A stretch of DNA of 42,058 nucleotides, from contig DATBFG010000122.1 in NCBI GenBank assembly GCA_036558645.1, forward strand, positions 1-42,058, read 5' to 3'. Below, one piece after another: positions 16,719-25,577 of this stretch. A program made the translations under genes and the position numbers. This stretch comes from DATBFG01 sp036558645. Lineage in GTDB: Bacteria; Acidobacteriota; Terriglobia; Terriglobales; Acidobacteriaceae. Within the stretch, counting starts at the first letter, position 1. Each line of letters opens with the position of its first letter. Below the pieces are notes generated by a model that was given only the letters and a program-made list of their open reading frames with translations, was not told the DNA's origin and did no database searches.

Positions 16719-17906
16719 CTACTTCGCGATCAACTGCAAAGTTGCTCGTGCATAGACTTCCTGCGCGGCACGCACTGCGGACCCGTACTCAACCGGCTTG
16801 TTGGTAACTGCGGCAAGTACGTGTTCGAGTGCAGCCAGAATCCCGATCGTATCCAGGTAGTCGTAGTAGCCAAGATGCGCAATCCTGAATAGCTGGCCCT
16901 TCATTTCTCCCTGCCCGTTCGCAACCACAGCAGAGAACGACTCGCGAAACTCCTTGACGATCGCTCCTGAATCCAGGTTGTCAGGTGATTGAATTGCGGT
17001 CAGCGCAGCGGCCGGACTCTTCGCCGCGAATAGCTTTAACCCCAACGCCTGCGCTCCTGCCCGCGTCATCTCTGCAGCCAGTTCAGCGTTGCTGATTAGG
17101 GCATCGCGACCGGCAGCTAGATCGCCATCGCCCATTTCCCGAACGAAATCGAGCGCTGCACCCAAGGCAGCAAACAAAGATGTTGCCGGCGTATACGCCG
17201 ATTCGCCCTTTGAGGCCACTTTCCGCTCCCGGCGAAAGTCAAAGTAGTAACGCGGCGACTTGGCCGTCTCCATGCGCTGCCATGCGCGCTCGCTGATCGC
17301 GCAATAGGCCAGGCCGGGTGGAATCATTAGCGCCTTCTGCGATCCACCGATGATCACGTCAATCCCCCAGCCATCGACGTCGAAACGCGTTGTGCCTAGC
17401 CCGGTAATCGCATCGACGACCAGCAGCGTATCGTTGCCGCTCTTGCGAACGAGGTCGGCGATTCCTTTCACGTCATGTCGCGCACCGGTGGAGCTTTCCG
17501 TTGCCTGAACATACACTGCGCGAACATCGGCACTGAGATGAGCGCGCACTTCATCGAGTGAGATCGTTTCGCCATACGTCGCACTAACCACGTCCACCAC
17601 ACACCCAAAGGCCTTCGCCAGATCGCGCCAGCGCTCGCCGAATTTTCCGGCAGTCAGCACCAATACCTTGTCCCCCGGCGATGTCAGATTCGATACTGCG
17701 CCTTCCATCACTCCCGTGCCCGATGAAGACAGCACGAGTACGTCATTGTTCGTGCCGATAAACTGCTTCATGTCGGACAGAACTCGCGTGAACAGCGCCC
17801 GGAAATCTGCCGTACGGTGATGGAGCGAGAACGAAGCCATCGCCGTCTGCGCTGCTGGAAGGATGGGCGTAGGGCCGGGTGTAAACAGACGATTCTTGCG
17901 CAACAT
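16719..17906 (-). CDS. Class V aminotransferase (serine/alanine-glyoxylate type, probable phosphoserine aminotransferase)
   Basis: The 395-residue product is a class V PLP enzyme: RKNRLFTPGPTPILP at the start, SSSGTGVMEGAVSNL for cofactor phosphate binding, VVDAITGLGTTRFDVDGWGID with the PLP-ring Asp, and the Schiff-base Lys in GGSQKALMIPPGLA. It resembles serine-pyruvate/alanine-glyoxylate aminotransferases. Because it precedes serA, it probably supplies the phosphohydroxypyruvate-to-phosphoserine step in this lineage (inference from context); a photorespiration-like glyoxylate role is the alternative. Confidence 0.9.
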   Translation of the reverse strand: MLRKNRLFTPGPTPILPAAQTAMASFSLHHRTADFRALFTRVLSDMKQFIGTNNDVLVLSSSGTGVMEGAVSNLTSPGDKVLVLTAGKFGERWRDLAKAFGCVVDVVSATYGETISLDEVRAHLSADVRAVYVQATESSTGARHDVKGIADLVRKSGNDTLLVVDAITGLGTTRFDVDGWGIDVIIGGSQKALMIPPGLAYCAISERAWQRMETAKSPRYYFDFRRERKVASKGESAYTPATSLFAALGAALDFVREMGDGDLAAGRDALISNAELAAEMTRAGAQALGLKLFAAKSPAAALTAIQSPDNLDSGAIVKEFRESFSAVVANGQGEMKGQLFRIAHLGYYDYLDTIGILAALEHVLAAVTNKPVEYGSAVRAAQEVYARATLQLIAK

Positions 17907-18115
17907 GAAGCCTGGGTTCCTTTGATTTTGAGGTGCTTTGCTAGTTTACCGGATGATGGCTCGCACCCGCCTTCTGGGCCGAGCCCGTTCCCGGAAATAA
18001 CTTTGTCACGACGCCCAAACCCGCACACTGCTCCTTTCAGGATTCGGTCCTGGTTTCGCTTAGTTTCTCCGGCAAGGAGTGCCGCGACATTGTGTAGTCT
18101 TCGCTTTGTGCGCAC

Positions 18116-18121
18116 TATAAT
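18116..18121 (+). promoter_or_regulatory. yqeY -10 box (TATAAT), leaderless arrangement
   Basis: A consensus TATAAT ends 6 nt before the yqeY ATG. The predicted start site coincides with the A of the start codon. No Shine-Dalgarno is present. The -35 region (TGTAGT at 17-nt spacing) is weak. Confidence 0.55.
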
Positions 18122-18127
18122 GCCTCC

Positions 18128-18586
18128 ATGCCTTTGATCGACCAGATTCAGAAAGACATCACGGAAGCCATGAAGGCACGGGACGAACAACGCCTCTCTT
18201 GCCTGCGCATGGTGAAGACTGCGCTCAAGAACCGCGAAATTGAGAAAATGGCGCCGCTTGACGACAAGGAGTCTCAGCAGGTACTGAGCACGCTAATCAA
18301 GCAGCGCAAGGACTCCATCGAGCAATTCACCAAGGGCGGGCGCCAGGAAATGGCCGATAAAGAAGCCGCCGAGATTACCCTGATAGAAGCCTATCTGCCC
18401 AAGGCGGCCAGTGAAGAGCAGATTGTTGCCGGGGTGCGCGCGGTCATCACCGAAATGGGATCTCCCACAATGAAAGACATGGGTAACGTGATGAAGGCGG
18501 TGATGGCAAGGTTCCAAGGGGCAGGGATTCGGGTGGATGGAAAGGTCGTCAGCGAGGCGGTTAAGAAGGAGTTGGCGCCGAAGTAA
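18128..18586 (+). CDS. GatB/YqeY domain protein
   Basis: The 152-residue product is a stand-alone YqeY protein: IQKDITEAMKARDEQRLSCL at the N-terminus, LIEAYLPKAASEEQI in the middle and MGNVMKAVMARFQGAGIRVDG near the end. The domain is homologous to the tail of GatB, the amidotransferase subunit that binds tRNA, and the stand-alone proteins are thought to act on or near tRNA. It is monocistronic and converges on rsmI. The ATG at 18128 directly follows a TATAAT box. Confidence 0.9.
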   Translation: MPLIDQIQKDITEAMKARDEQRLSCLRMVKTALKNREIEKMAPLDDKESQQVLSTLIKQRKDSIEQFTKGGRQEMADKEAAEITLIEAYLPKAASEEQIVAGVRAVITEMGSPTMKDMGNVMKAVMARFQGAGIRVDGKVVSEAVKKELAPK

Positions 18587-18623
18587 CCCGTGTGGGGCTG
18601 GCGTTCCATCCGCCAGTCAGCCG

Positions 18624-19499
18624 TTACTTTCCCCTCTGCCACTCCCGGTACGCTTCACTCTTCGAGATCCCTCTTTCCTTCGCGACCCTCTTCAACGCAC
18701 TCTTCTCGTCCAATTTTTCATCCTGCATCAGTTGCTCCATGCGCTGATGCAGACTAACCTGCATCGGGGCTGCTAATGTCTCGTTGGCCTTGCCGATTAA
18801 CAGCGTAATTTCCCCCTTTATGTCCCCTCGCGAAGTGAGTTTCTGTAGTACATCCTTCGCGCTTCCGCGCAAGAACTCTTCGTGTAGCTTGGTCAGCTCG
18901 CGGGCGATGACCACAGGCCGCTCTGGCCCCAGCACTTCGATCACGTCTTCCAGTGCGTCTTTGGTGCGATGCGGAGCTTCATAAAAGACCTCTGTCCAGG
19001 ACGAAGTTTGAATGCTTTCCAGTACTTTTCTTCTTTTCCCGCTCTTAGACGGAAAGAATCCGTTGAAGCGGAAAGAGTCCGTCGGAAGCCCGCTCCCGGT
19101 CAATGCCGCAATGACTGCCGCGGGGCCTGGAATCGGAATCACCCGAACGTCATGCTCAATCGCCATCGAGATTACGCGATATCCAGGATCGGAGATTCCC
19201 GGCATTCCCGCATCGGAAACCAGAGCAACATTCTTTCCTTGCGAGAGCTCTTTCAGCAATTCTTTGGCGCGCTCCTGTTCATTGTGCTCGTGATAGCTGA
19301 TCGTCCGGGTCCCGATGTCGAAATGATTCAGCAGTTTCTGTGTCTGGCGTGTGTCTTCGCAGGCGATAAGATCACATTCTTTCAGGATTCGCACTGCGCG
19401 GAAGGTGATGTCTTCGAGGTTCCCAATCGGTGTTCCGACGACGTAGAGGACCGCGCCCGCAGAATAGGCTCGTTCGCGTGAATCCTCAGGCGGTTCCAT
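18624..19499 (-). CDS. rsmI: 16S rRNA (cytidine1402-2'-O)-methyltransferase
   Basis: From the ATG at 19499 the product is 291 residues, the usual RsmI length. It has VGTPIGNLEDITFRA, ACEDTRQTQKLLNHF, LVSDAGMPGISDPGY and PIPGPAAVIAAL, the successive SAM-binding and knot motifs of the tetrapyrrole-methylase-fold rRNA enzymes. It methylates the ribose of C1402 in the 30S decoding centre. The frame is open to 19724, but the added residues are not family-like. A short acidic lead (MEPPEDSRERAYSAG) before the conserved core is a local feature. A TAGACT box lies 7 nt before the ATG. Confidence 0.94.
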   Translation of the reverse strand: MEPPEDSRERAYSAGAVLYVVGTPIGNLEDITFRAVRILKECDLIACEDTRQTQKLLNHFDIGTRTISYHEHNEQERAKELLKELSQGKNVALVSDAGMPGISDPGYRVISMAIEHDVRVIPIPGPAAVIAALTGSGLPTDSFRFNGFFPSKSGKRRKVLESIQTSSWTEVFYEAPHRTKDALEDVIEVLGPERPVVIARELTKLHEEFLRGSAKDVLQKLTSRGDIKGEITLLIGKANETLAAPMQVSLHQRMEQLMQDEKLDEKSALKRVAKERGISKSEAYREWQRGK

Positions 19500-19610
19500 C
19501 GTGGCGAGTCTAACATCGCCCCTCGTGTCCAGAATCATTCCGCTAAATTGACGGCCCCGCCCCGAATCCCTAGAATCAAATGATCTCCTGCAGTTACACC
19601 ACAATCGCAG

Positions 19611-19937
19611 ATGCCACTTTACGAATACGAATGTAAGAAGTGCGGACACCGTTTTGAGCGCATTCAAAAGTTCTCCGATCCGCACGTCACCAAGTGCCCA
19701 AAGTGCAAGGGCAAGGTCGAACAATTGCTCTCAGCCCCGGCAGTTCAGTTCAAAGGTTCGGGCTGGTATGTGACCGACTACGCCAAGGCCTCGTCGGGCT
19801 CGGCCAATGGCGATTCTGGCAAGCCCAAAGAGGAAAGGGTCGAAACGGCAAAAACCGAGGCCAGCAAGACCGAAACAGCAAAGACCGATTCGGCCAAGTC
19901 CGAGTCGCCTTCCAAGAAGAAATCCAGCAAGAAATAA
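19611..19937 (+). CDS. FmdB-type zinc ribbon protein with Lys/Thr/Ala tail
   Basis: The first 60 residues are a classic FmdB regulatory zinc ribbon: MPLYEYECKKCGHRFE, KCPKCKGKVEQLLS, then APAVQFKGSGWYVTDY. Four cysteines form the CxxC...CxxC site. The remaining 48 residues are low-complexity, built of short TAKTE/ASKTE/TAKTD units ending in a poly-Lys/Ser tail. FmdB-like proteins are often called regulators, but the function is not established. The tail is probably disordered and may bind nucleic acid (inference). A pirin gene follows 70 nt downstream on the same strand. Confidence 0.9.
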   Translation: MPLYEYECKKCGHRFERIQKFSDPHVTKCPKCKGKVEQLLSAPAVQFKGSGWYVTDYAKASSGSANGDSGKPKEERVETAKTEASKTETAKTDSAKSESPSKKKSSKK

Positions 19938-20007
19938 GGGCTCCCACAGCGCTGAATCCTTCAGCGTCCGGCCGCATCTAAATAGTCGTTATCACGAGTA
20001 TCACACC

Positions 20008-20703
20008 ATGATCAACATTCGACGCAGTGAAGAGCGCGGCGGCGGCAACTTTGGATGGCTCAACACCCGCCATACCTTTTCTTTCGACAGCTACTACGAC
20101 CCCAAATTCATGCGCTTCCGGTCTTTGCGTGTGATCAACGAAGACGTCGTCGCCCCGGGCGAGGGGTTCCCCATGCATCCGCATCAGGACATGGAGATCA
20201 TCACCTATGTTCTTGAGGGCGCACTCGGCCATAAGGATAGCCTTGGGACTGGCTCGATCATTCGTCCCGGAGACGGCCAGCGGATGAGCGCCGGCAAAGG
20301 GATCCGTCATAGTGAAATGAATGCCTCCGATACCGACTCGGTCCACCTCCTCCAGATCTGGGTCATGCCGAACCGGCGAGGCGTTGAGCCAAGCTACGAA
20401 CAGAAGTCCTTCCCCGTCGAAGAGAAGCAAGGGAAGCTCCGGTTGATTGCGAGTCCCGATGGCGCGAATGGGTCAGTAACGATCAATCAGGATGCGCGAC
20501 TGTATGTAACCCTGCTTTCTCCGAAGCAGGAAGTCAGCCACGATCTGACGGAGGGCCGGTATGCTTGGCTGCAAGTCGCGAAGGGTTCAGTCGAGTTGAA
20601 CGGCAAGCTTCTGAAGCAAGGTGATGGGGCCGCTACCGACGAACGGACGCTAACGATTGTAGGCAAGGAAGACGCTGAGGTCTTGGTGTTCGATCTGGCG
20701 TAA
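20008..20703 (+). CDS. Pirin family protein (YhhW / quercetinase type)
   Basis: From the ATG at 20008 the product is 231 residues, the length of bacterial pirins. It begins INIRRSEERGGGNFGWLNTR and has the first cupin metal motif PMHPHQDMEIITYVLEG (His, His, His, Glu) and RMSAGKGIRHSEMN. The C-terminal cupin is shorter and has lost metal ligands, as is usual. Family members show quercetin 2,3-dioxygenase activity in vitro; the natural role is unknown. The frame is open upstream through the FmdB gene, but those residues are shadow sequence. Confidence 0.92.
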   Translation: MINIRRSEERGGGNFGWLNTRHTFSFDSYYDPKFMRFRSLRVINEDVVAPGEGFPMHPHQDMEIITYVLEGALGHKDSLGTGSIIRPGDGQRMSAGKGIRHSEMNASDTDSVHLLQIWVMPNRRGVEPSYEQKSFPVEEKQGKLRLIASPDGANGSVTINQDARLYVTLLSPKQEVSHDLTEGRYAWLQVAKGSVELNGKLLKQGDGAATDERTLTIVGKEDAEVLVFDLA

Positions 20704-20886
20704 GGATATTGGAGGGATGGCGGTTGATTAACTTGCCGGAACCTAATCTGGATAGTGTTCAGCAAGGAAGCCAGCCAATTATCGGATTTGTTTGAATCCA
20801 CCCTACTAATAAGCTAAGCTTACGCCTTAGTCCTGCAAGCCTCCTGCCGGATTCTCCCCCTCGGCCCCATTTCACTGGAGCAACCA

Positions 20887-22059
20887 ATGAAAATCACAAT
20901 GTATGACTTTCTGTTCTCCGGGCGGGTTCACTCGCATAAAGCATGGTCTCGCCTCGCATTCACGCTCATCGCTCTGCTGGTTGTGATTTCCCCGCTCACG
21001 GCACCGGCTCAAACCTTCAGCGTGTTGCACCAATTTCACTGGCCCGACGGTGCATTTCCGCTTTCGCCGCTATATCAGGGCATCGATGGCAGACTTTACG
21101 GAACCACCTACGGCGGCGGCCTGGTGCAGGGTGTTATCTATGCACTGGATACGGATGGGGTTGGCTCTGTACTGCATAACTTCAGTGCGCAGGAGGGAAT
21201 GAACACCGTAGCGGGTTTCGTCGGGGACGCTGCCGGAAACCTCTACGGAGCGACCCTGGGAGCGGTTTTCAAGTTTGACCCCATGGGCAACATGACCCTC
21301 CTGCATAAGTCCACCGGTGGCGCCGACGGTACCGCTGTCTACCAATCCCTGATCATGGATGCTGCCGGCAATCTCTACGGCACGGCTTACATCGGCGGGA
21401 ATCCGGCTTGCGACCACGGGTGTGGAACCGTGTTCAAGATTGCGCCCAATAAGAAATTCACCGTCCTGCATACTTTCACCGGCGGCAACGATGGTGCGAA
21501 CCCTTATGGCAGCCTGGTTCAGGACGCCACCGGCAATTTGTACGGCACCACTTTTGGCGGAGGGGCTTTCGGAGCTGGCGTGGTGTTCAAACTCTCTCCC
21601 ACGGGCGGCTCCACGGCATTGCACGCCTTCACTGCCGGCGACGACGGAGGATATCCCATCGGAGGGCTACTCCTCGACGCATTCGGTAACCTCTACGGCA
21701 CAACCAACGGCGGCGCGATCAACAATAATGGTGTGGTTTTTAAAATTGACTCCTCAGGAGCCTTCACTGTGCTGCACAGCTTCACCGGCGACGACGGATA
21801 CCAGTCTCGCGCCCAACTGGTGCAAGATGCAGCCGGCAACCTCTACGGCACCACGCAAAAAGGAGGATGTTGCGGAGGAGGGACCGTTTTCAAACTGGAT
21901 CCAACGAGTAATCTCACTACCCTTTACGAGTTCAAAGGCCGGGGAGATGGAGCGAATCCCTACGAAGGAGTGATTCTCGACGCCGCAGGCACAATCTACG
22001 GTACCACCTTCGATGGTGGAGTTGAGGAGGTTGGAGTCGTTTACAAAATCGTGCCTTAG
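20887..22059 (+). CDS. Exported GloVer-type tandem-repeat protein
   Basis: After a signal peptide (LAFTLIALLVVISPLTAPAQ, about 25-45) the 390-residue product is a tandem array of about eight units of about 38-40 residues. Each carries a variant of D-A-x-G-N-L-Y-G-T-T-x-x-G-G ... G-x-V-F-K-x ... T-x-L-H-x-F. This is the 'Gloeo_Verruco' repeat found in Acidobacteria, Verrucomicrobia and Gloeobacter. A beta-propeller or beta-solenoid exported to the surface is likely; no enzymatic motif is seen. Start choice is between ATG 20887 and ATG 20899; the first has GGAG 7 nt upstream. Confidence 0.9.
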   Translation: MKITMYDFLFSGRVHSHKAWSRLAFTLIALLVVISPLTAPAQTFSVLHQFHWPDGAFPLSPLYQGIDGRLYGTTYGGGLVQGVIYALDTDGVGSVLHNFSAQEGMNTVAGFVGDAAGNLYGATLGAVFKFDPMGNMTLLHKSTGGADGTAVYQSLIMDAAGNLYGTAYIGGNPACDHGCGTVFKIAPNKKFTVLHTFTGGNDGANPYGSLVQDATGNLYGTTFGGGAFGAGVVFKLSPTGGSTALHAFTAGDDGGYPIGGLLLDAFGNLYGTTNGGAINNNGVVFKIDSSGAFTVLHSFTGDDGYQSRAQLVQDAAGNLYGTTQKGGCCGGGTVFKLDPTSNLTTLYEFKGRGDGANPYEGVILDAAGTIYGTTFDGGVEEVGVVYKIVP

Positions 22060-22087
22060 GTAGGGCGATCGCCTTTCATAATTTACT

Positions 22088-22163
22088 TGCCGAGAGCTAG
22101 CGCGTTTCCCGAAAGACCGGCGGGCTAGCCGGGTCCCGTAGGCAAAACTCGATGCTCTCGGCA
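22088..22163. repeat. Nested inverted-repeat element between convergent genes
   Basis: TGCCGAGAG (22088-22096) pairs with CTCTCGGCA (22155-22163), and within it GCTAGC (22096-22101) pairs with GCTAGC (22124-22129) around a GAAA-containing loop. Total length 76 nt. It lies between the 3' ends of the GloVer gene and clpB. It may be a bidirectional terminator or a REP-like dispersed element; only one copy is in this window. Confidence 0.5.
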
Positions 22164-22193
22164 CTCTTCTCAGTTACGCAGGAACAATAGGAT

Positions 22194-24830
22194 TTACCGC
22201 CTCGCCGCTTCCGGCTCACCCACTCTCTTGCTAACTTCGAATTTCAGCTTCCCTGCCGCTTTGTCCGCATCGACCACGATGTGATCCCCGTGCAGCACTT
22301 CGCCGTCGAGAATCTTCAGCGCCAGAGGATCCTGCACCAGCTTCTGAATCGCCCGCTTCAGCGGACGCGCTCCAAAGTTAGGATCGAAGCCCTCGGTGAA
22401 TAGCATCTCTTTCGCGGCATCCGTCAGTTCGAGCGAGATCTTGCGCTCTGCGAGTAGGCGTCGAACGTCTTCCAGCCTCAGATCGATGATCTTTACGAGC
22501 TGGTCCTTGCCCAGTGGACGGAAGACGATGATGTCATCTACGCGGTTTAGAAACTCGGGCTTGAACTGCCCGTGCATTGCGGTCATGACGAGTTCACTGG
22601 CCTTGACGAAATCCTCAGCCGTTCGCATGTTTTCGGCCTGCAGGTAGGTCGAGCCCACGTTCGAGGTCATGATGATGACCGTGTTGCGGAAGTCGACCGT
22701 CCGTCCTTTGCCGTCCGTCAGACGCCCGTCGTCCATGATCTGCAGCAGGATGTTGAACACATCCGGATGTGCCTTTTCGATCTCGTCGAACAGCACGACC
22801 GCATAAGGACGTCGCCGCACCGCCTCGGTCAGCTGGCCGCCCTCTTCATAGCCGACATATCCCGGAGGCGCGCCAATCAGCCGCGACACTGCGTGCTTCT
22901 CCATGTATTCGGACATGTCGATCCGCACCATGGAGTGCTCGTCGTCGAAAAGGAATTCCGCTAAAGCGCGGACAAGTTCGGTCTTTCCCACGCCAGTCGG
23001 TCCCAGGAATATGAACGAACCGATCGGCCTCTTGGGATCGCCGAGACCCGCTCGCGAACGCCGGATCGCATTGGAAACGCGCTCGACGGCAACATCCTGC
23101 CCCACCACGCGCTGCTTCAGACGATCTTCCATCGTGACCAGCTTCTTGACCTCGCTCTCCAGCATCTTCGACACCGGAATGCCAGTCCACTTGGACACGA
23201 TGCGGGCCACATCTTCCTCATCCACTTCTTCTTTCAACATGCGTTGCTGGCCTTTAGACTCAGTTTCAGCGGTCAGCTTCTTGATTTCCTCTTCTGTCTG
23301 CCGAATCAGGCCATAGCGCAATTGTGCGACGCGCTCCAGGTTGCCGTTGCGCTCTTCTTTTTGCTCTTCGATTTTCAGTTGCTCGAGCTTCTCCTTGAAC
23401 TCTCGGATGCGCGCGATTGATTCCTTCTCTTTTTTCCACTTGGCCTTCAGAGCATTGCCCCGTTCGCGGTTTTCTGCCAACTCCTTGTCAATCGCAACCA
23501 GGCGTTCTCGCGAATTGGCGTCGCTCTCTTTCTTCAGCGCCTGCTTCTCGATCTCTAACTGAATGGCGCGGCGCTCCAGTTGATCGATGTCCGTAGGCAT
23601 CGAGTCGATTTGTATACGCAGCGATGCCGCAGCTTCATCAATCAGGTCGATGGCTTTATCAGGCAGAAAGCGGTCGGTGATGTAGCGGTGTGATAGGGTC
23701 GCCGCAGCTACAATCGCCGAGTCCTTGATTCGGACGCCGTGATGAACTTCGTAACGTTCTTTCAATCCCCGCAGAATCGCGATGGTATCTTCGACCGTGG
23801 GCTCGCCGACGAACACGATCTGGAAACGCCGTTCAAGCGCGGCATCTTTTTCGATGTACTTGCGATATTCGCTAAGCGTGGTCGCACCGATGGCGCGCAA
23901 CTCACCACGCGCAAGTGCTGGCTTCAGCATATTGGAGGCGTCGATAGCCCCTTCCGCCGCGCCGGCGCCAACCAGCGTGTGCAACTCGTCGATAAACAAC
24001 ACGATTTCGCCGACCGATTGTTCAATGTCTTTGAGAACGGCCTTGAGGCGATCTTCGAACTCGCCGCGATACTTGGCGCCCGCCAGCATCGCGCCCAGAT
24101 CGAGCGAGACCACACGCTTATTTCGAAGCACTTCAGGCACGTCACCAGAGACGATGCGTTGCGCCAGGCCTTCCACAATAGCAGTCTTGCCAACGCCCGG
24201 CTCGCCAATCAGTACGGGATTGTTTTTCGTTCGCCGTGCCAGTACCTGCACTACACGGCGGATCTCCTCGTCACGACCGATCACCGGATCCAGTTTTCCT
24301 CGCCGTGCCAGTTCCGTCAGGTCGCGGGCGTAACGCTCCAGCGCCTGGTACTTGGCCTCGGGATTCTGATCGGTGATTCTTTGATTTCCGCGAACAGCGG
24401 TTAATGCCTTGAGCACGGCATCGTAGGTGACGCCTTGACGCGACAGGATTTCTTGGGCGGGATCGCGTCTTAGCTTGGTAATCGCGAGCAGCAGATGCTC
24501 GGTGGAGACATATTCATCCTTGAAGTTGGCTGCTTCCTTGAACGCACTCTCCAGCAACTGGCTGGCTGAGGCGGAAAGCGATGCTTGGGCCGCCCCACCC
24601 GAGACCTTGGGCAGCTTCTCAATTTCGCCGTATGCCTCGCTCAATACGGCCTGCGGACCTATCCCAACCTTCTCAAGAACAGGAGGAACAATGCCTTCCT
24701 GATCTTCGAGCAGTGCCGCCAGCAAATGCATAGGCAGCACTTCAGAATTGCCGTGCTCGGATGCCAGGTTCCCCGCCCGCTGCACGGCTTCCTGAGCCTT
24801 TACTGTTAATTTGTCCCAACGAATCGCCAT
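22194..24830 (-). CDS. clpB: ATP-dependent disaggregase ClpB
   Basis: The 878-residue product is full-length ClpB. It has an N-terminal Clp domain (1-150), NBD1 with GEPGVGKTAIVEGLA and VLFIDELHTLVGAG, a long coiled-coil middle domain (about 405-530) which marks ClpB rather than ClpA/C, and NBD2 with GPTGVGKTELVRALA and LFDEIEKAHPDVFN. No IGF/L loop for ClpP is evident. With DnaK it pulls proteins out of aggregates after heat stress. The gene follows hsp20 on the same strand with an intrinsic terminator in the gap. The ATG at 24830 has GAGAAG upstream. No CIRCE element is visible. Confidence 0.97.
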   Translation of the reverse strand: MAIRWDKLTVKAQEAVQRAGNLASEHGNSEVLPMHLLAALLEDQEGIVPPVLEKVGIGPQAVLSEAYGEIEKLPKVSGGAAQASLSASASQLLESAFKEAANFKDEYVSTEHLLLAITKLRRDPAQEILSRQGVTYDAVLKALTAVRGNQRITDQNPEAKYQALERYARDLTELARRGKLDPVIGRDEEIRRVVQVLARRTKNNPVLIGEPGVGKTAIVEGLAQRIVSGDVPEVLRNKRVVSLDLGAMLAGAKYRGEFEDRLKAVLKDIEQSVGEIVLFIDELHTLVGAGAAEGAIDASNMLKPALARGELRAIGATTLSEYRKYIEKDAALERRFQIVFVGEPTVEDTIAILRGLKERYEVHHGVRIKDSAIVAAATLSHRYITDRFLPDKAIDLIDEAAASLRIQIDSMPTDIDQLERRAIQLEIEKQALKKESDANSRERLVAIDKELAENRERGNALKAKWKKEKESIARIREFKEKLEQLKIEEQKEERNGNLERVAQLRYGLIRQTEEEIKKLTAETESKGQQRMLKEEVDEEDVARIVSKWTGIPVSKMLESEVKKLVTMEDRLKQRVVGQDVAVERVSNAIRRSRAGLGDPKRPIGSFIFLGPTGVGKTELVRALAEFLFDDEHSMVRIDMSEYMEKHAVSRLIGAPPGYVGYEEGGQLTEAVRRRPYAVVLFDEIEKAHPDVFNILLQIMDDGRLTDGKGRTVDFRNTVIIMTSNVGSTYLQAENMRTAEDFVKASELVMTAMHGQFKPEFLNRVDDIIVFRPLGKDQLVKIIDLRLEDVRRLLAERKISLELTDAAKEMLFTEGFDPNFGARPLKRAIQKLVQDPLALKILDGEVLHGDHIVVDADKAAGKLKFEVSKRVGEPEAARR

Positions 24831-24914
24831 ACTCTTCTCACACTCAAATTTTAGTTTCTTGCGCGCTTAACGATGGCCGGCACAGCAAAAAAAATTTGAT
24901 ACCGCCAAATAAAT

Positions 24915-24936
24915 AGGGAGGCGTGTTGGCCTCCCT
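24915..24936 (-). terminator. Intrinsic terminator after hsp20
   Basis: AGGGAGGC (24915-24922), loop of 6 nt, GCCTCCCT (24929-24936): a perfect 8-bp GC-rich stem. On the minus strand it is followed by TATTTATTT and then a run of eight T, so hsp20 transcription should mostly stop before clpB. Confidence 0.75.
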
Positions 24937-24981
24937 GCAATCCTTCCAGCCCCAACAATCGAGGCAATTCACGGGTTTCCC

Positions 24982-25467
24982 TTATGCGGCTTTGCTAGGC
25001 CCCTTCGCCTCAAGGGTCTTTTCGCCAGCAACATTCACCTTGATCTGCTTCGGCTTGGCTTCCGACTTCTTGGCGAGGTTGACCTTCAGCAGGCCCTTGT
25101 CATAGTTGGCAGTGACATTCTCGGCATCGACCGTATTCGGCAAAGTGAAGCTCCGAGTAAAGCTGCCGTAGCGGCGCTCCACCCTACGGAAGTTCTCTTC
25201 CTTCTCTTCCTTTTCGAACTTTCGCTCGCCGTGGACAGTCAAAGTGTTGTTCTCGAGGCGAACATTGATGTCCTTTTCGTCGATTCCGGGGACTTCAATC
25301 TTTAGAGTGATGCTGTGCTCATCCTCGTAGACGTCCACCGGAGGGGCAAACGAACTGGTGGTCAATGAATCCTCATCCGAGCCATAGGACTCCCGGAATA
25401 AACGGTTCATCCGATCCTGCAGGCTGGCAAACTCACGAAAGGGTTCCCAGCGGGTTAAAACTGTCAT
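24982..25467 (-). CDS. Hsp20 / alpha-crystallin small heat shock protein
   Basis: The 161-residue product has a short N-terminal arm (FREFASLQDRMNRLFRE) and an alpha-crystallin domain at about 40-135 (PVDVYEDEHSITLKIEVPG, NNTLTVHGERKFE, YGSFTRSFTLPNTVD). The C-terminal extension is KPKQIKVNV, containing an I-x-V oligomerisation motif. It holds unfolding proteins for ClpB/DnaK refolding, matching its neighbour clpB. The ATG at 25467 is preceded by GAGGAGGAA. Its promoter is near-consensus for the housekeeping sigma factor. Confidence 0.95.
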   Translation of the reverse strand: MTVLTRWEPFREFASLQDRMNRLFRESYGSDEDSLTTSSFAPPVDVYEDEHSITLKIEVPGIDEKDINVRLENNTLTVHGERKFEKEEKEENFRRVERRYGSFTRSFTLPNTVDAENVTANYDKGLLKVNLAKKSEAKPKQIKVNVAGEKTLEAKGPSKAA

Positions 25468-25524
25468 GGTGCTAAATTCCTCCTCTACGCTCTATGGCTT
25501 TGATATTAAGCTAACTCGATAAAA

Positions 25525-25553
25525 ATCATAAAATATGAGTGTAGTATTGTCAA
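25525..25553 (-). promoter_or_regulatory. hsp20 promoter, near-perfect sigma70 type
   Basis: On the minus strand, TTGACA (25548-25553), a 17-nt spacer and TATGAT (25525-25530). The -35 is a perfect consensus, the spacer is optimal and the -10 matches 5 of 6. The region is AT-rich compared with its surroundings. No CIRCE palindrome is seen. The leader to the ATG is about 50 nt. Confidence 0.8.
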
Positions 25554-25577
25554 CATCTATTTTGTACATTATTATCA

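Noticed and set aside
23739..24404. 221-codon rightward frame inside clpB
   Set aside because: Antisense shadow of the ClpB NBD1 coding region.
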